From Berkiella_A sp050252335 (lineage in GTDB: Bacteria > Pseudomonadota > Gammaproteobacteria > Berkiellales > Berkiellaceae): a stretch of DNA of 34,607 bases. The stretch spans positions 1 through 34,607 of the forward strand of contig JBFWLB010000029.1 in assembly GCA_050252335.1 (NCBI GenBank), written 5' to 3'. A program made the position numbers and the translations under genes. Shown in pieces: positions 7,731 to 16,879 of this stretch. A model generated the notes under the pieces. It saw nothing but the letters and a program-made list of their open reading frames with translations, made no database searches and was not told the DNA's origin. How positions within the stretch are numbered: position 1 is the stretch's first letter; each line of letters opens with the position of its first letter.

Positions 7731-8483
7731 CTAATATTCAAAAGTAGCCATAATTTGCTTTTCAATGACAGAATTTTCAAAAGCGACGGGCGCAGATGCA
7801 CTGGCAGCACTGGCAAATGCCATCATACGCTCAGAACGCATCATTGGCATTGCCTGACCTGGCATTGCTTCATACATTTCAATCAGTTTAAGATTTGTGC
7901 CAGCCTCATTTTGGGTTAATTGACTTGCCTTTTCTTTTGCGTTTTGCAGTGCATTTTGAAGTGCAGTGATTTCAAGTTGTCGTGTTTTCGAAAAAGATAA
8001 CTTGGGCAAGGGTTGATTGAGTGTTACAAAAGTAATTTGTGTTTGCACACCTTGTGTTGGCATGGATGCTTCTTTATAAGCTATATCTTGCACCTTATTA
8101 AAAAGCTCTGAAAATCCATCCATTTTGGTAGTGCTAATTGAGATATGTGTTGTTTTTTGGAAGGTATTTTGGCATACCGTTTCTGTGCCGTTTCGAGGTG
8201 TTGTTCCGTAGAAGAGCTGAGTATATCCACCTTGTGTTGTGATGTGGTTATAGTTATCTTTTTGCGGAAATAACACATTGAGCTTTTGATAGAGCTCCGC
8301 TGCTTTTTGGTCGGCCGCATTACTGGCTTCGGACACAGTAGGATAACATTGGGCTTGTATGCTAAGCGTTAATTCAACATAATCTGGTTCGCTGGTTGTT
8401 TCTCCAGTGCCTATCACTTGAATTTTTCCCGCCAAAGCCAAAGAGCAATAGCATGATAGAATCATGATCAATATTTTTTTCAT
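7731..8483 (-). CDS. Secreted SIMPL-domain (DUF541) protein
   Basis: The protein has 250 residues. A clear signal peptide (MKK, a hydrophobic core, then ALA near residue 18) precedes a SIMPL domain, recognised by the opening IQVIGTGETTSEPDYVELTL and the long helical middle containing ALQNALQNAKEKASQL. SIMPL proteins sit in the periplasm or outer membrane; the Escherichia coli member YggE eases oxidative stress, but the mechanism is unknown. An Ala/Ser-rich stretch near the end (SAASASAPVAFE) precedes the last strand. It begins 15 bases after the VOC gene on the same strand, so the two are probably co-transcribed. Confidence 0.85.
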   Translation of the reverse strand: MKKILIMILSCYCSLALAGKIQVIGTGETTSEPDYVELTLSIQAQCYPTVSEASNAADQKAAELYQKLNVLFPQKDNYNHITTQGGYTQLFYGTTPRNGTETVCQNTFQKTTHISISTTKMDGFSELFNKVQDIAYKEASMPTQGVQTQITFVTLNQPLPKLSFSKTRQLEITALQNALQNAKEKASQLTQNEAGTNLKLIEMYEAMPGQAMPMMRSERMMAFASAASASAPVAFENSVIEKQIMATFEY

Positions 8484-8498
8484 AATTAATGTACTCGT

Positions 8499-8945
8499 TT
8501 ATTTAGGCATATTCTTAGGATCGAAGTCAGCAACGTTAGTTGCAAAGCTCCAGTCATAACCGTCTTTGTCTTTGAAGCTACAGACTCTATCGCCCCAGAA
8601 CATATCCGTAGGCTCAAAGAGTATTTCGGCACCTTGGCTTTGTGCGTGTTTATAGAAAGCTTCAACATCTTTTACATAAACATAAAATCCAATAGGAGAC
8701 TGAATATTTTGAGAGGCTGGTGTTTGCTTTGTCATGCCCCAAGCACCTTCTGGTGCTAGTGTTATTCGAGCATCATATAATTTCAGCTCTGCATGCATGA
8801 TCTCACCATTGAAACGTATAGGCTGTTTGACTAATTCAAACATGAACATTTCTCTATAATAATGAATGGCTTTATCAGCATTTTTAACTGTAAGATGAGG
8901 AATGAGACCAGGTGAGTCGATTGGCTTATAGGGACGTTCATCCAT
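8499..8945 (-). CDS. VOC-family (glyoxalase/PhnB-like) protein
   Basis: The protein has 148 residues with the two beta-alpha-beta-beta-beta modules of the vicinal oxygen chelate fold. The first starts at IPHLTVKNADKAIHYYREMF and the second at GFYVYVKDVEAFYKHAQSQG. The closing WGDRVCSFKDKDGYDWSFAT is characteristic of PhnB/YdeR-type members. Possible metal ligands include the first-strand His and Glu residues in HAELKL. The substrate cannot be told; this subgroup is often annotated only as glyoxalase or bleomycin-resistance-like. It lies upstream of the SIMPL gene in the same orientation. Confidence 0.85.
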   Translation of the reverse strand: MDERPYKPIDSPGLIPHLTVKNADKAIHYYREMFMFELVKQPIRFNGEIMHAELKLYDARITLAPEGAWGMTKQTPASQNIQSPIGFYVYVKDVEAFYKHAQSQGAEILFEPTDMFWGDRVCSFKDKDGYDWSFATNVADFDPKNMPK

Positions 8946-9029
8946 TTGTAAGGCTCCATATTTTACGTCTATACGCCAAAGTATATCAGATCAGACGAGA
9001 TATTATAGATGCTATCTTTAACAGAGAAA

Positions 9030-9644
9030 CTAACAAACATATACATCAAAGCGATGCGCGCGTGCCTTATACTGCATGGTTGGCTTTTTGATAAGCACGG
9101 GGCTTTGTAAGGGTCTTTTTACAACAACACGGTTTTGTGCTTTGGAGAGTGCGATTTCAATGAGCATCTCAGCATCTTCATCCGTACCAATGATAGATTG
9201 TAAATATTGGCTTTCCTTTTTGGGTAATGCAGACTTCGTTTTTTTAGGGAACATGGGGTCACAATAAATAACCTCAAAGCCAGGTCCTGAATAGGTTTTG
9301 AGAAACTCAATAGCACAAATATGGATGAGTTCTATTCTTTGCAAGAGTGCTTGCAAGGCTTCGACATTGTGGGCTTGTGTTAATGTTTGTTCTAAACCTT
9401 GAAATATTTTTGGATGTCTTTCCAGTAAGACTATTTTTTCACTGACACTTGCCATAATCAGAGCATCACGCCCTAGTCCCGCAGTTGTATCAAGTACGGT
9501 CTTATAGCGCCCCTTACCAATCGCTTTGATCAGTAGTTCTTGCGGGATATTGGTGCGCGTCAATCGTTGATTGAGTGTGGGCTTCTCATTCAAATAAAGT
9601 GAAGAAAATATTTTTTCCCATTCAAACTTAGTAGATGAGTTCAT
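9030..9644 (-). CDS. rsmJ: 16S rRNA m2G1516 methyltransferase RsmJ
   Basis: The protein has 204 residues when started at the ATG at 9644, which overlaps the permease stop by 17 bases; an in-frame TTG at 9668 would only add eight residues. RsmJ hallmarks are AIGKGRYKTVLDTTAGLGRDAL (SAM site, here described by its GKG and DTTAGLGRD cores), the acidic LLERHP strand end and the catalytic-region motif IYCDPMFP followed by KKTKSALPKKE. It methylates N2 of G1516 in the small-subunit rRNA. Translational coupling to the upstream permease is likely. Confidence 0.9.
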   Translation of the reverse strand: MNSSTKFEWEKIFSSLYLNEKPTLNQRLTRTNIPQELLIKAIGKGRYKTVLDTTAGLGRDALIMASVSEKIVLLERHPKIFQGLEQTLTQAHNVEALQALLQRIELIHICAIEFLKTYSGPGFEVIYCDPMFPKKTKSALPKKESQYLQSIIGTDEDAEMLIEIALSKAQNRVVVKRPLQSPVLIKKPTMQYKARAHRFDVYVC

Positions 9645-10836
9645 ATACGTTATAACATTCAATAGCAATGATAATTAAGAAAAATAAAATGGTAATGCTC
9701 AGCAAAGCTTTGTTACCAACCCAGCCAATGATTTTCTTTTCGCTTTGATGATTGCTAAGACGCCACACCATGAGCGCTGGCAAAATGCCCAGTAACAAGG
9801 ATACGAAGATGCCCGCGAAGCTCAGGGCAAAAGTAAAGCCTTGTGGAAAAAGATAGACAAAGAGTAATGGTGGCAAGAAGGTAATTGCCGATAATCCTAT
9901 TTTTCCACCCAGATTTCTTTTAATTTTCAGACCATCTGCCAAGAAATCAAACAAAGATAAACACACACCCAAAATAGAAGTAAATAAAGCAAATACAGAA
10001 AAATAGCTCATTCCTTGGGTGATGAAGGGATGATTGAATTTTTGATTGAGCTGTTTGGGCAACTCTGTAACAGGGTTATTACTCATTCCTACCGTAGTGA
10101 GAGAAATATCGCCTGAAAAAGGTAGCGTTCCTAAAATGAGTAATTCCCACAAGAGATACATCAAGAGTGGGATAATACTGCCAACGATGATAACGCGATA
10201 CAATTGTTGATGATTGCCTTGTAGATAATGTGTCAGCGTTGGCACAATGATGGCATAACCAAAAGCGGTTATGATCAAAGGCAGAGGCTGTAAATCAAAT
10301 TGAGGTTTTATGGCAAAGAGCAGTTCTGGTTCAACATGTTGCATGGTAACCAGTGACAATAAAATGAAGGCAGCAAATAAACCCAACATTAGAATTCTGT
10401 TAATGAGATCGGTGATGTAGGTACCACAGAAAATAATTGCCATAATAGAAATTGTTGCAATAATAGCTGCTGTATTGCTACTGATAGGATTTTGGAAATA
10501 TTCAAAAAAATGCATGACCCAGCTGCTTGCACCTGTGAGGTAAGAAGCAGATAGAGCATAAAAGAGTATTAAATAAGTGCCCCAGGTAATCCATTTACCC
10601 ATCTTGCCTAGGTAAAGTTCACTCATGCTGACCATGTTAGTGCCAAAGCCAGCGCTTAAATTAGCCTCTAGGACACATAAGGCACCAATCGTCATAAAGA
10701 ACCAGCAGAGCAAATAAGTAAGCGTTGCGCCGATGAAGCCTAATTGTGCGGTAGCAATGGGTAAGGCTAAAACAGCAGCGCCTACGGATGTTCCAATAAT
10801 GAGTAACACCGCACCGACAGAATTCTTAACAGACAT
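9628..10836 (-). CDS. Aromatic amino acid permease (HAAAP family, TyrP/Mtr-like)
   Basis: This is an integral inner-membrane protein of 402 residues with about 11 hydrophobic helices. The first helix, GAVLLIIGTSVGAAVLALPI, is the sodium- or proton-coupled APC-fold entry helix typical of TyrP, Mtr and TnaB. The block EANLSAGFGTNMVSM after helix 2 and GYAIIVPTLTHYL in mid-protein support this family. It probably imports tyrosine or tryptophan; which one cannot be told. The gene follows ftsX by 27 bases and overlaps rsmJ, so it reads as part of the ftsE-ftsX-permease-rsmJ transcript. Confidence 0.88.
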   Translation of the reverse strand: MSVKNSVGAVLLIIGTSVGAAVLALPIATAQLGFIGATLTYLLCWFFMTIGALCVLEANLSAGFGTNMVSMSELYLGKMGKWITWGTYLILFYALSASYLTGASSWVMHFFEYFQNPISSNTAAIIATISIMAIIFCGTYITDLINRILMLGLFAAFILLSLVTMQHVEPELLFAIKPQFDLQPLPLIITAFGYAIIVPTLTHYLQGNHQQLYRVIIVGSIIPLLMYLLWELLILGTLPFSGDISLTTVGMSNNPVTELPKQLNQKFNHPFITQGMSYFSVFALFTSILGVCLSLFDFLADGLKIKRNLGGKIGLSAITFLPPLLFVYLFPQGFTFALSFAGIFVSLLLGILPALMVWRLSNHQSEKKIIGWVGNKALLSITILFFLIIIAIECYNVYELIY

Positions 10837-10863
10837 GGCAACTTATCCTATTTTAATACTACT

Positions 10864-11874
10864 TTAGGCTAATGTTTTTTGTTGTTGATAAAAAGCTAAC
10901 CAGGCACCAAACCACCCGAGCAGACAGCTATAAAAGCAGAGCGATAAAATTTCGTTCAATTTCAGTGCTTGAATAGAAATCACCCCATCATAAAGGTGAG
11001 TTAAGGTTTGTGCAGGTTCTTTAATAACAAGCGTTGCGGCACTGATGATCAAGGTGCCAATGATAGCACCCAATATACCGTAAAATAATCCACGATATAA
11101 GAAGGGGCGACGTATGAATGCGCGCGTTGCACCAATCAGATTGAGCACCTCAAGTTCTTCTTTGTGTTTTTCTAAGGCAAGACGCATAGTATTTCCAATG
11201 ATAAATACTACGCCTAAGCCTATCAATATGCCTAGGCAGTTTGATAAAACCTTACCCAGGCGAATAATGGCATGAAGCTTTTCCACCCATTCATAATCTA
11301 AATCAACGGACGTTACAAAGGGAAAAGTGGATAAAGCGTTTTTGATGATCATGGCTTGCTGGTACTGTGTCAGACTTGGATCGAGTTGCACAATGACCAT
11401 ATCCGTTAGCGGGTTCTCAGGGAGTAACGCTAAAATGTTGTCGATATCAACTTGCTGCTTGAACTCATCCAAAGCTTTGTCAGCAGAAATGTAAGCAGTA
11501 GATAATATTTCTGGATATTTCTCTTTTATCTTAGCTTGGAGGCTTAAAATTTCTGGCTGTGGTGTGTTGTGATCGAGATAAAGCGTCAGTGAGCCCTGAT
11601 ATTCAAAATGGGATGCAACGGATTGAACATTTTTAAGCAAGGCATGTAATCCCAAGGGTAAGCTCAGGGCAATGCCAATTGCCAGTACCGTCATAAAGGT
11701 TGCAAACGGTGTTTGTGCCAGATTTCTAAAGCCTAATTTAAAGGCAATCAAATGTGAACCGAGAATTTGAGTTGATACTTTTCTGGGGCTCCACATGCTA
11801 GAATAGGCGCCTCTTTTATGCACATGATTAATTGCTTGTTCTTTTCTGCGAAACTGTCTGAAACGCTCAGCCAT
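10864..11874 (-). CDS. ftsX: Cell division protein FtsX
   Basis: The protein has 336 residues. I take the ATG at 11874, which overlaps the ftsE stop by eight bases (ATGGCTGA); longer frames upstream merely read through ftsE. After a basic N-terminus there is one membrane helix (TFMTVLAIGIALSLPLGL), a periplasmic domain of about 120 residues, then three helices in the last third (VLSNCLGILIGLGVVFIIGN, then FYGILGAIIGTLIISAATLV, then LSLCFYSCLLGWFGAWLAFY). FtsX with FtsE forms a non-transporting ABC complex at the division ring that controls periplasmic amidase activators. Confidence 0.93.
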   Translation of the reverse strand: MAERFRQFRRKEQAINHVHKRGAYSSMWSPRKVSTQILGSHLIAFKLGFRNLAQTPFATFMTVLAIGIALSLPLGLHALLKNVQSVASHFEYQGSLTLYLDHNTPQPEILSLQAKIKEKYPEILSTAYISADKALDEFKQQVDIDNILALLPENPLTDMVIVQLDPSLTQYQQAMIIKNALSTFPFVTSVDLDYEWVEKLHAIIRLGKVLSNCLGILIGLGVVFIIGNTMRLALEKHKEELEVLNLIGATRAFIRRPFLYRGLFYGILGAIIGTLIISAATLVIKEPAQTLTHLYDGVISIQALKLNEILSLCFYSCLLGWFGAWLAFYQQQKTLA

Positions 11875-12568
11875 GTTGAGCCTCCCATTTAGTAGCTGGT
11901 TGAATATTGCTTGGGCTGGGTAATAGTTTCCCTTGCGCAATATGAATAGAGCGAAAGGGTAAATGTTTGATAAGTCCTGCATCGTGTGATGCAATCAGCA
12001 GTGTCACGCCTACTTGGTTAAATTGTGCAAATAATTTAAAAATTTCAAGAGATAATTCTGGATCAAGGTTACCTGTTGGTTCATCTGCCAAAACGATCTT
12101 AGGCTTATGTACAATGGCGCGTGCTATGCCAACACGTTGTTGTTCACCTTCTGATAATTGCAAGGGTTTTTGTAATTCCTTGTGTAGAAGGCCAACACGA
12201 TTTAAAGCTGCTCTTACGCGCTTGATTAATTCTTGTCTCTCAAAGCCTGCAATCACCAAAGGCATGGCAACATTTTCAAACACGCTATAGTGGTTTAATA
12301 ATTTTGGATTTTGGGTAATGAATCCAATTTGTCTACGATAATAAGGGATATGATTCTGGTTAATTTGATTTAAATTTTTACCGCCCACAATGATTTGCCC
12401 TTTGGTAGGGCGCTCTAAAAGTGCAAGCATTTTCAAGAGCGTACTTTTGCCGGCACCAGAGTGGCCTTGTAGAAAGACCATTTCTCCAGACATAATTTGC
12501 AATGACATATCATCCATTGCAACATGGCCGCAGGGGTATTTTTTGGTTACGTTCAGTAAAGTGATCAC
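11867..12568 (-). CDS. ftsE: Cell division ATP-binding protein FtsE
   Basis: The protein has 233 residues and begins with GTG at 12568, preceded by an AGGTA-type ribosome binding site. Walker A is GHSGAGKST (residues 35-43), the Q-loop region is ITQNPKLLNHYS, Walker B is IVLADEPTGNLDPE and the H-loop is LIASHD. The ABC signature reads LSEGEQQR: Glu140 stands where nearly all ABC proteins have the first glycine of LSGG. The codon is clear in the DNA (GAA, complement of 12149-12151). FtsE powers FtsX at the septum. The 22 C-terminal residues after HIAQGKL form a tail. Confidence 0.95.
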   Translation of the reverse strand: MITLLNVTKKYPCGHVAMDDMSLQIMSGEMVFLQGHSGAGKSTLLKMLALLERPTKGQIIVGGKNLNQINQNHIPYYRRQIGFITQNPKLLNHYSVFENVAMPLVIAGFERQELIKRVRAALNRVGLLHKELQKPLQLSEGEQQRVGIARAIVHKPKIVLADEPTGNLDPELSLEIFKLFAQFNQVGVTLLIASHDAGLIKHLPFRSIHIAQGKLLPSPSNIQPATKWEAQHG

Positions 12569-12645
12569 ATTGATTTACCTATTATTAAGCTTATTATTTC
12601 CATTTTGCTTCTATCTTTGCGCTTCCTGCTTGCGCTTGTTCTCAA

Positions 12646-12675
12646 ACTATACTGCTAAACTAAGCCAAGTGACAA
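12646..12675 (-). promoter_or_regulatory. Promoter for ftsE-ftsX
   Basis: On the minus strand, TTGTCA (12675-12670) and TATAGT (12651-12646) are separated by 18 bases, a good sigma-70 fit. It lies between the end of ftsY and the start of ftsE, so ftsEX can be expressed apart from ftsY, unlike the usual ftsYEX operon. Confidence 0.55.
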
Positions 12676-12694
12676 ATAATATTCCTAGTTAGAA

Positions 12695-14041
12695 TTATAT
12701 CTTTGTACTGGTCGTGATATTGCTTGTATTTTCAAACAATGCATCCACAAAGGCTTGTGCCTCAAAAGGCCTCAAATCATCAATGCTTTCGCCCACACCA
12801 ATAAATCGGATAGGTAGTTTTAATTCATTAGCAATTGCAAAGATAATGCCACCTTTGGCTGTGCCATCCAGCTTTGTGATGACAATACCAGTGAGATTGA
12901 GCAAACTGTGGAAAACGCGAGCCTGTTGCAAGGCATTTTGACCTGTGGAGGCATCTAAAACCAACATGACCTCATGGGGGGCACTGGGTATAATTTTTTG
13001 TGTGACGCGCAAAATCTTTTTTAGCTCTTCCATCAGATTTTCGCGGGTATGTAGTCGGCCAGCTGTGTCGGCAATCAGAACATCAATATTTTTTGCAGTG
13101 GCAGATTGAACGGCATCGTAAATGACAGAGGCGCTGTCTGCCCCGGTATGTTGTGCAATGACGGGGACTTGATTACGCTCACCCCATACTTGTAGTTGTT
13201 CAATGGCCGCTGCCCTAAAGGTATCTCCAGCAGCCAGCATGACGGATTGCTGATTTTGTTTGAACTTCTGTGCGAGCTTTCCGATGGTTGTCGTTTTTCC
13301 TGCACCATTTACACCGACCATGAGTAACACAAATGGTTTTTGTGACGGTTGTAAATTAAGAGGTTTTTCACAAGGCTTTAGAATATCCAATAAAGCTTGT
13401 TGGAGTGCCTGATAAACTGCTTGGGGATCTTTGAGTGTTTTGCGAGAGATTTGTTGGGTAAGAGAATCAATAATCTTTTGGGTTGCATCTACGCCAACAT
13501 CTGCGACCAATAATAAGGTTTCAAGCTCTTCCAAAAGCTCGGCATCGATGGTTTTTCTGCCTAAAAATAAGTTAGCTAAACCTTCGGTTAGGGTTGTTCT
13601 TGTTTTGGTGAGTGATTGTTTAAGTTTTTGAAACAATGAGGTTTTCGTTGGTTTTTCGATGGGTGCTTCGACAGATGCTTCAGCCGGTATTTCGATAGGG
13701 GTTGTCGTTGCTTCTTCAACGGGTAACGCTTCTTCAACGGTTGCGCTGACAAGTGGCTCAACAAAGGTTTCTGTTGGGATGGGCTGCGTGCTTGTGTCCG
13801 CGGCCTTGTCGGTGCTTGAAGCCTCTGGAATAGCTGTTGTGGTCTCTGTATCCTCGGTTTTTTCTACCGTGGGGGCTGCTTGAGTGGTTATTGTCTGTTC
13901 TTCAGCATGCGTGTCCATTGGTTCTGTTGAAATTGTTTCAAGGCTTTCTACCGAATCATTTGAATCATTGGGGATGCTGGTTTGCGCTTCTGGGGCAGGC
14001 GCTTCAGGTGCTTTCACCATTTTACGGAAAAATTTTAACAT
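12695..14041 (-). CDS. ftsY: Signal recognition particle receptor FtsY
   Basis: The protein has 448 residues. An N-terminal acidic, Thr/Glu/Ala-rich region of about 130 residues corresponds to the variable A domain that helps membrane contact. The N domain (from about 135) and the GTPase G domain follow, with G1 VGVNGAGKTTTIGKLA, the AAGDTFRAAAIEQL insertion element, G3 DTAGR and G4 TKLDGTAKGG. FtsY docks SRP-ribosome complexes at the inner membrane for co-translational insertion. It is divergent from the M16 pair, with a 91-base gap, and is the first gene of the minus-strand run leading to ftsE. Confidence 0.96.
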   Translation of the reverse strand: MLKFFRKMVKAPEAPAPEAQTSIPNDSNDSVESLETISTEPMDTHAEEQTITTQAAPTVEKTEDTETTTAIPEASSTDKAADTSTQPIPTETFVEPLVSATVEEALPVEEATTTPIEIPAEASVEAPIEKPTKTSLFQKLKQSLTKTRTTLTEGLANLFLGRKTIDAELLEELETLLLVADVGVDATQKIIDSLTQQISRKTLKDPQAVYQALQQALLDILKPCEKPLNLQPSQKPFVLLMVGVNGAGKTTTIGKLAQKFKQNQQSVMLAAGDTFRAAAIEQLQVWGERNQVPVIAQHTGADSASVIYDAVQSATAKNIDVLIADTAGRLHTRENLMEELKKILRVTQKIIPSAPHEVMLVLDASTGQNALQQARVFHSLLNLTGIVITKLDGTAKGGIIFAIANELKLPIRFIGVGESIDDLRPFEAQAFVDALFENTSNITTSTKI

Positions 14042-14132
14042 AGCGTAACTACATTCTTTTTGGGTCTATTTATTGTAAGGTATTGTATCCTATCATCCAG
14101 AGTAGATAGCACCAAGCAAGAGATCAGTCACC

Positions 14133-15461
14133 ATGAGAAATATTTTGTTAACTGTCTTATTTATGGCGCCCATTGCAGTAGGATATTGTATGCAAAAAAG
14201 TGTTACGCAAGAATTCAAGTTAGATAACGGCCTTTCAATTGTGGTGCGAGAAGATCATCGCTCTCCTTCCGTTGTTGCTCAAATGTGGTATCGCGTTGGT
14301 TCTGCTGATGAGCATGGCGGTATCACAGGGATCTCCCATGCGCTTGAGCATATGATGTTTTTGGGTACTCAAGCGGTTCCAAATGATCAATTCTCAAAGA
14401 AAATTGGTAGCTTAGGAGGCTATGAAAATGCCTTCACCTCAGAAGATCAAACCGTGTACTACGAAGAAATTGGCAAGCAACATCTAGAGACTTGTCTTCA
14501 GTTAGAAGCAGACCGTATGAAACATTTGCAGTTTAAGCCGGATGAGGTGCTGCGTGAATTAGAAGTGATTAAAGAAGAGCGACGTTTGCGTGTTGAGGAT
14601 GATCCGCAAAGCCTAACCTGGGAACGTTTTATGGCCGCTGCAAATGTTGGGGGGGCTTATCACAACCCTGTGATTGGTTGGATGGAAGATATTAAGCAAT
14701 TATCACTACATGATTTAAAAGAATGGTATGAAAAATGGTATGCCCCTAATTTTGCAACCTTGGTGGTTGTAGGGGATGTAAAGGCAGAAGAGGTCTATGC
14801 CTTGGCGCAAAAATATTTTGCACATATTCCAGCCTCTTCAGCGATAAAACCTAAAGAAAAACCGCAAGTCGCATCACTTGGTAAACGCACCATTGAGGTT
14901 CATGCAAAGGCGAATTTACCATTTCTTATGTTGGGTTATGATGTCCCCAGCTTCTCAAGCAAAGCGCTAGAGCAAAAAATATATGCGCTCATGGTGTTAC
15001 AATCCGTGTTAGATGGGGGGTTGAGTGCGCGTTTTGAGAAAGAATTAGTGCGTTCTCAAGCTGTGGCTGCTGAAGTGGGGGCGCATTATGATCCTTATCA
15101 ACGTTACAATACACAATTTGTGATCAATGCAACACCCAGTGAAGGCACAGACAATGCACTTTTGTTAAAAAGTATTGAGGCAGAAATTGATAAATTGGCT
15201 CAAACTCTGGTGTCTGATGATGAATTAAAGCGCGCTAAAATGAATCTTGTGTCTGGGTATATCTATGAAAAAGATTCAACAAGCCAGCAGGCAATGTTGC
15301 TTGGTAAATTAAAAACCTTAGACTTGAATATTGATATGATGGATAACTTTGAATCAAAAATTCAATCAATCACAGCAGAAGAGGTTCAGACTGTTGCGAA
15401 AGAGTTTTTGACCGATAAAAGACAAACCATCGCATGGCTGATCCCTGAAACACTATCATAA
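14133..15461 (+). CDS. M16 zinc peptidase (active-type), exported
   Basis: The protein has 442 residues and an N-terminal signal peptide (hydrophobic from residue 4 to about 17). The inverted zinc motif HALEH is at about residue 69, and the distant acidic ligand is expected in the EELEVIKEERR region (here LRELEVIKEERRLRVEDDP). A SHALEHMMFLGT core, the second M16 lobe and the R/Y motif region follow. M16 enzymes act as clamshell pairs on unfolded peptides. The downstream gene encodes the partner lobe without the zinc motif, so a heterodimer in the periplasm is likely. This pair next to ftsY and rsmD is a conserved gammaproteobacterial arrangement. Confidence 0.9.
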   Translation: MRNILLTVLFMAPIAVGYCMQKSVTQEFKLDNGLSIVVREDHRSPSVVAQMWYRVGSADEHGGITGISHALEHMMFLGTQAVPNDQFSKKIGSLGGYENAFTSEDQTVYYEEIGKQHLETCLQLEADRMKHLQFKPDEVLRELEVIKEERRLRVEDDPQSLTWERFMAAANVGGAYHNPVIGWMEDIKQLSLHDLKEWYEKWYAPNFATLVVVGDVKAEEVYALAQKYFAHIPASSAIKPKEKPQVASLGKRTIEVHAKANLPFLMLGYDVPSFSSKALEQKIYALMVLQSVLDGGLSARFEKELVRSQAVAAEVGAHYDPYQRYNTQFVINATPSEGTDNALLLKSIEAEIDKLAQTLVSDDELKRAKMNLVSGYIYEKDSTSQQAMLLGKLKTLDLNIDMMDNFESKIQSITAEEVQTVAKEFLTDKRQTIAWLIPETLS

Positions 15462-15472
15462 CGGAAGCGCAA

Positions 15473-16879
15473 ATGCTTAGATTATTCACAAAGAAAAGCT
15501 TTATCGTTGGGGCTGTATTAACAGCCATTGTTGCGATCGTGATTGGGTTTAAATATTTTTCTGACCAGGCAAAAGAAGGAAGTAACATGAAACTGCTTTC
15601 CCCTCAAGCTTTCAAAAGCTATCAATCCTTAGAGGGTGTTATTAACATTCATCATTGGCAAAATAAATGGGGTACAAATGTATATTTTGTTAGAGCACCG
15701 GAATTGCCCATTGTAGACGTGCGCGTCATTTTTGATGCGGGTAGTGCACGTAACCAAAATGCTATTCCACTGGCATATTTTAGCAATTTCTTATTGAATC
15801 ATGGAACAGCTGCTCACAATGCAGATGAAATAGCGGCAGAATTTGAAATGTTGGGTGCTCAATATTCTGCGGGTGCTTATCGTGATATGGCTTTTGTGAA
15901 CATAAGAAGTTTATCTGAAGCAAAGTACTTAGATAAAGCGATTGCACTGTATGCTGAAGTTATCAGTAAACCACAATATGATGAAGCTTCTTTAAGCAGA
16001 GAGAAGCAAAATGCTATTTCTATGTTAAAACTCCAAGCGCAGACACCGCAGTCTATTGGTGAGAAAGCTTTTTTTGAAGCACTTTATCCTGAAAACACTT
16101 ATGCTTATTGGGAGTTAGGGGATGAGAAAAGTATTCAGAAAATTCAGCCTAAAGATTTAAATCTTTTTCATCAAAATTTTTATGTACAAAATAATGCGAC
16201 CGTTGTTATTGTGGGCGATGTTTCCTTAGAAAAGGCTAATGCCATTTCTGAGCAAGTATTGGAAGGGTTGCCTGCAGGACAAAAAGCACCTGCATTAGCA
16301 TCTGTTAAGATGCCAGCCAAACAAATAGAGAAGAAAATAAAATTCTCTTCTACACAAACGCATATTATGTATGGTATGCCGGTCTTAAAGCGCCAAGATC
16401 CTGATTATTATTCTTTGGTTGTGGGTAATCATATTTTAGGTGGTAATTCTCAAAACAATCGTGTCTTTGATACGGTGCGTGGCAAACATGGTTTGGCATA
16501 TTCTGCGTATAGTTATTTTCAACCAATGGCAGAAGCAGGACCTTTCATGATGGTTTGTCAAACACGTGCAGAAGAAGCGGCGCGTGCTAAAGGATTATTG
16601 GAGAGTCTCTTAAAAGACTATATAGAAAAAGGACCCACAGAAGATGAATTGGCCGAGGCCAAGCAAAATCTATTAGGTGGTTATCCTTTATTGTTTGATA
16701 GCAATAGTAATATTGCATCACAATTATCTATTTTAGGATTTTATGCTTTACCTTTAGATTATTTTAACCAATATCAAAATAATGTAGACAAAGTAACAAC
16801 AGCTTCTATTCAGGATGCTTTTGCACGACGTATTGATCTGAAGAAGATGGTTACAGTAATGGTAGGAGAGTCAAAATAG
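15473..16879 (+). CDS. M16 peptidase-like protein lacking the zinc site, membrane-anchored
   Basis: The protein has 468 residues. An N-terminal hydrophobic helix (about residues 10-27) acts as signal or anchor. At the place of HxxEH the sequence reads AYFSNFLLNHGTAAHN, so the zinc ligands are missing and the subunit is expected to be non-catalytic. The rest keeps the M16 fold, including the LGGNSQNNRVFDTVRGKHGL block with the conserved Arg/Tyr region that binds substrate ends. It begins 11 bases after the active subunit. Its TAG stop (16877-16879) overlaps the proposed ATA start of rsmD, and its last codons supply the rsmD ribosome binding site. Confidence 0.9.
   Translation: MLRLFTKKSFIVGAVLTAIVAIVIGFKYFSDQAKEGSNMKLLSPQAFKSYQSLEGVINIHHWQNKWGTNVYFVRAPELPIVDVRVIFDAGSARNQNAIPLAYFSNFLLNHGTAAHNADEIAAEFEMLGAQYSAGAYRDMAFVNIRSLSEAKYLDKAIALYAEVISKPQYDEASLSREKQNAISMLKLQAQTPQSIGEKAFFEALYPENTYAYWELGDEKSIQKIQPKDLNLFHQNFYVQNNATVVIVGDVSLEKANAISEQVLEGLPAGQKAPALASVKMPAKQIEKKIKFSSTQTHIMYGMPVLKRQDPDYYSLVVGNHILGGNSQNNRVFDTVRGKHGLAYSAYSYFQPMAEAGPFMMVCQTRAEEAARAKGLLESLLKDYIEKGPTEDELAEAKQNLLGGYPLLFDSNSNIASQLSILGFYALPLDYFNQYQNNVDKVTTASIQDAFARRIDLKKMVTVMVGESK
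16864..16878 (+). promoter_or_regulatory. Ribosome binding site and AUA start of rsmD
   Basis: AGGAG (16864-16868) is followed after seven bases by ATA (16876-16878), ideal spacing for initiation. The in-frame stretch from the TGA at 16834 to a TTG at 16945 contains no ATG, GTG or TTG, yet codes for the family's conserved start region from 16885 on. The ATA shares bases with the TAG stop of the upstream gene. Confidence 0.5.

Noticed and set aside
11874..11994. Longer ftsX frame beginning inside ftsE
   Set aside because: The extra 40 residues are the out-of-frame reading of ftsE; the ATG overlapping the ftsE stop is the conserved start.
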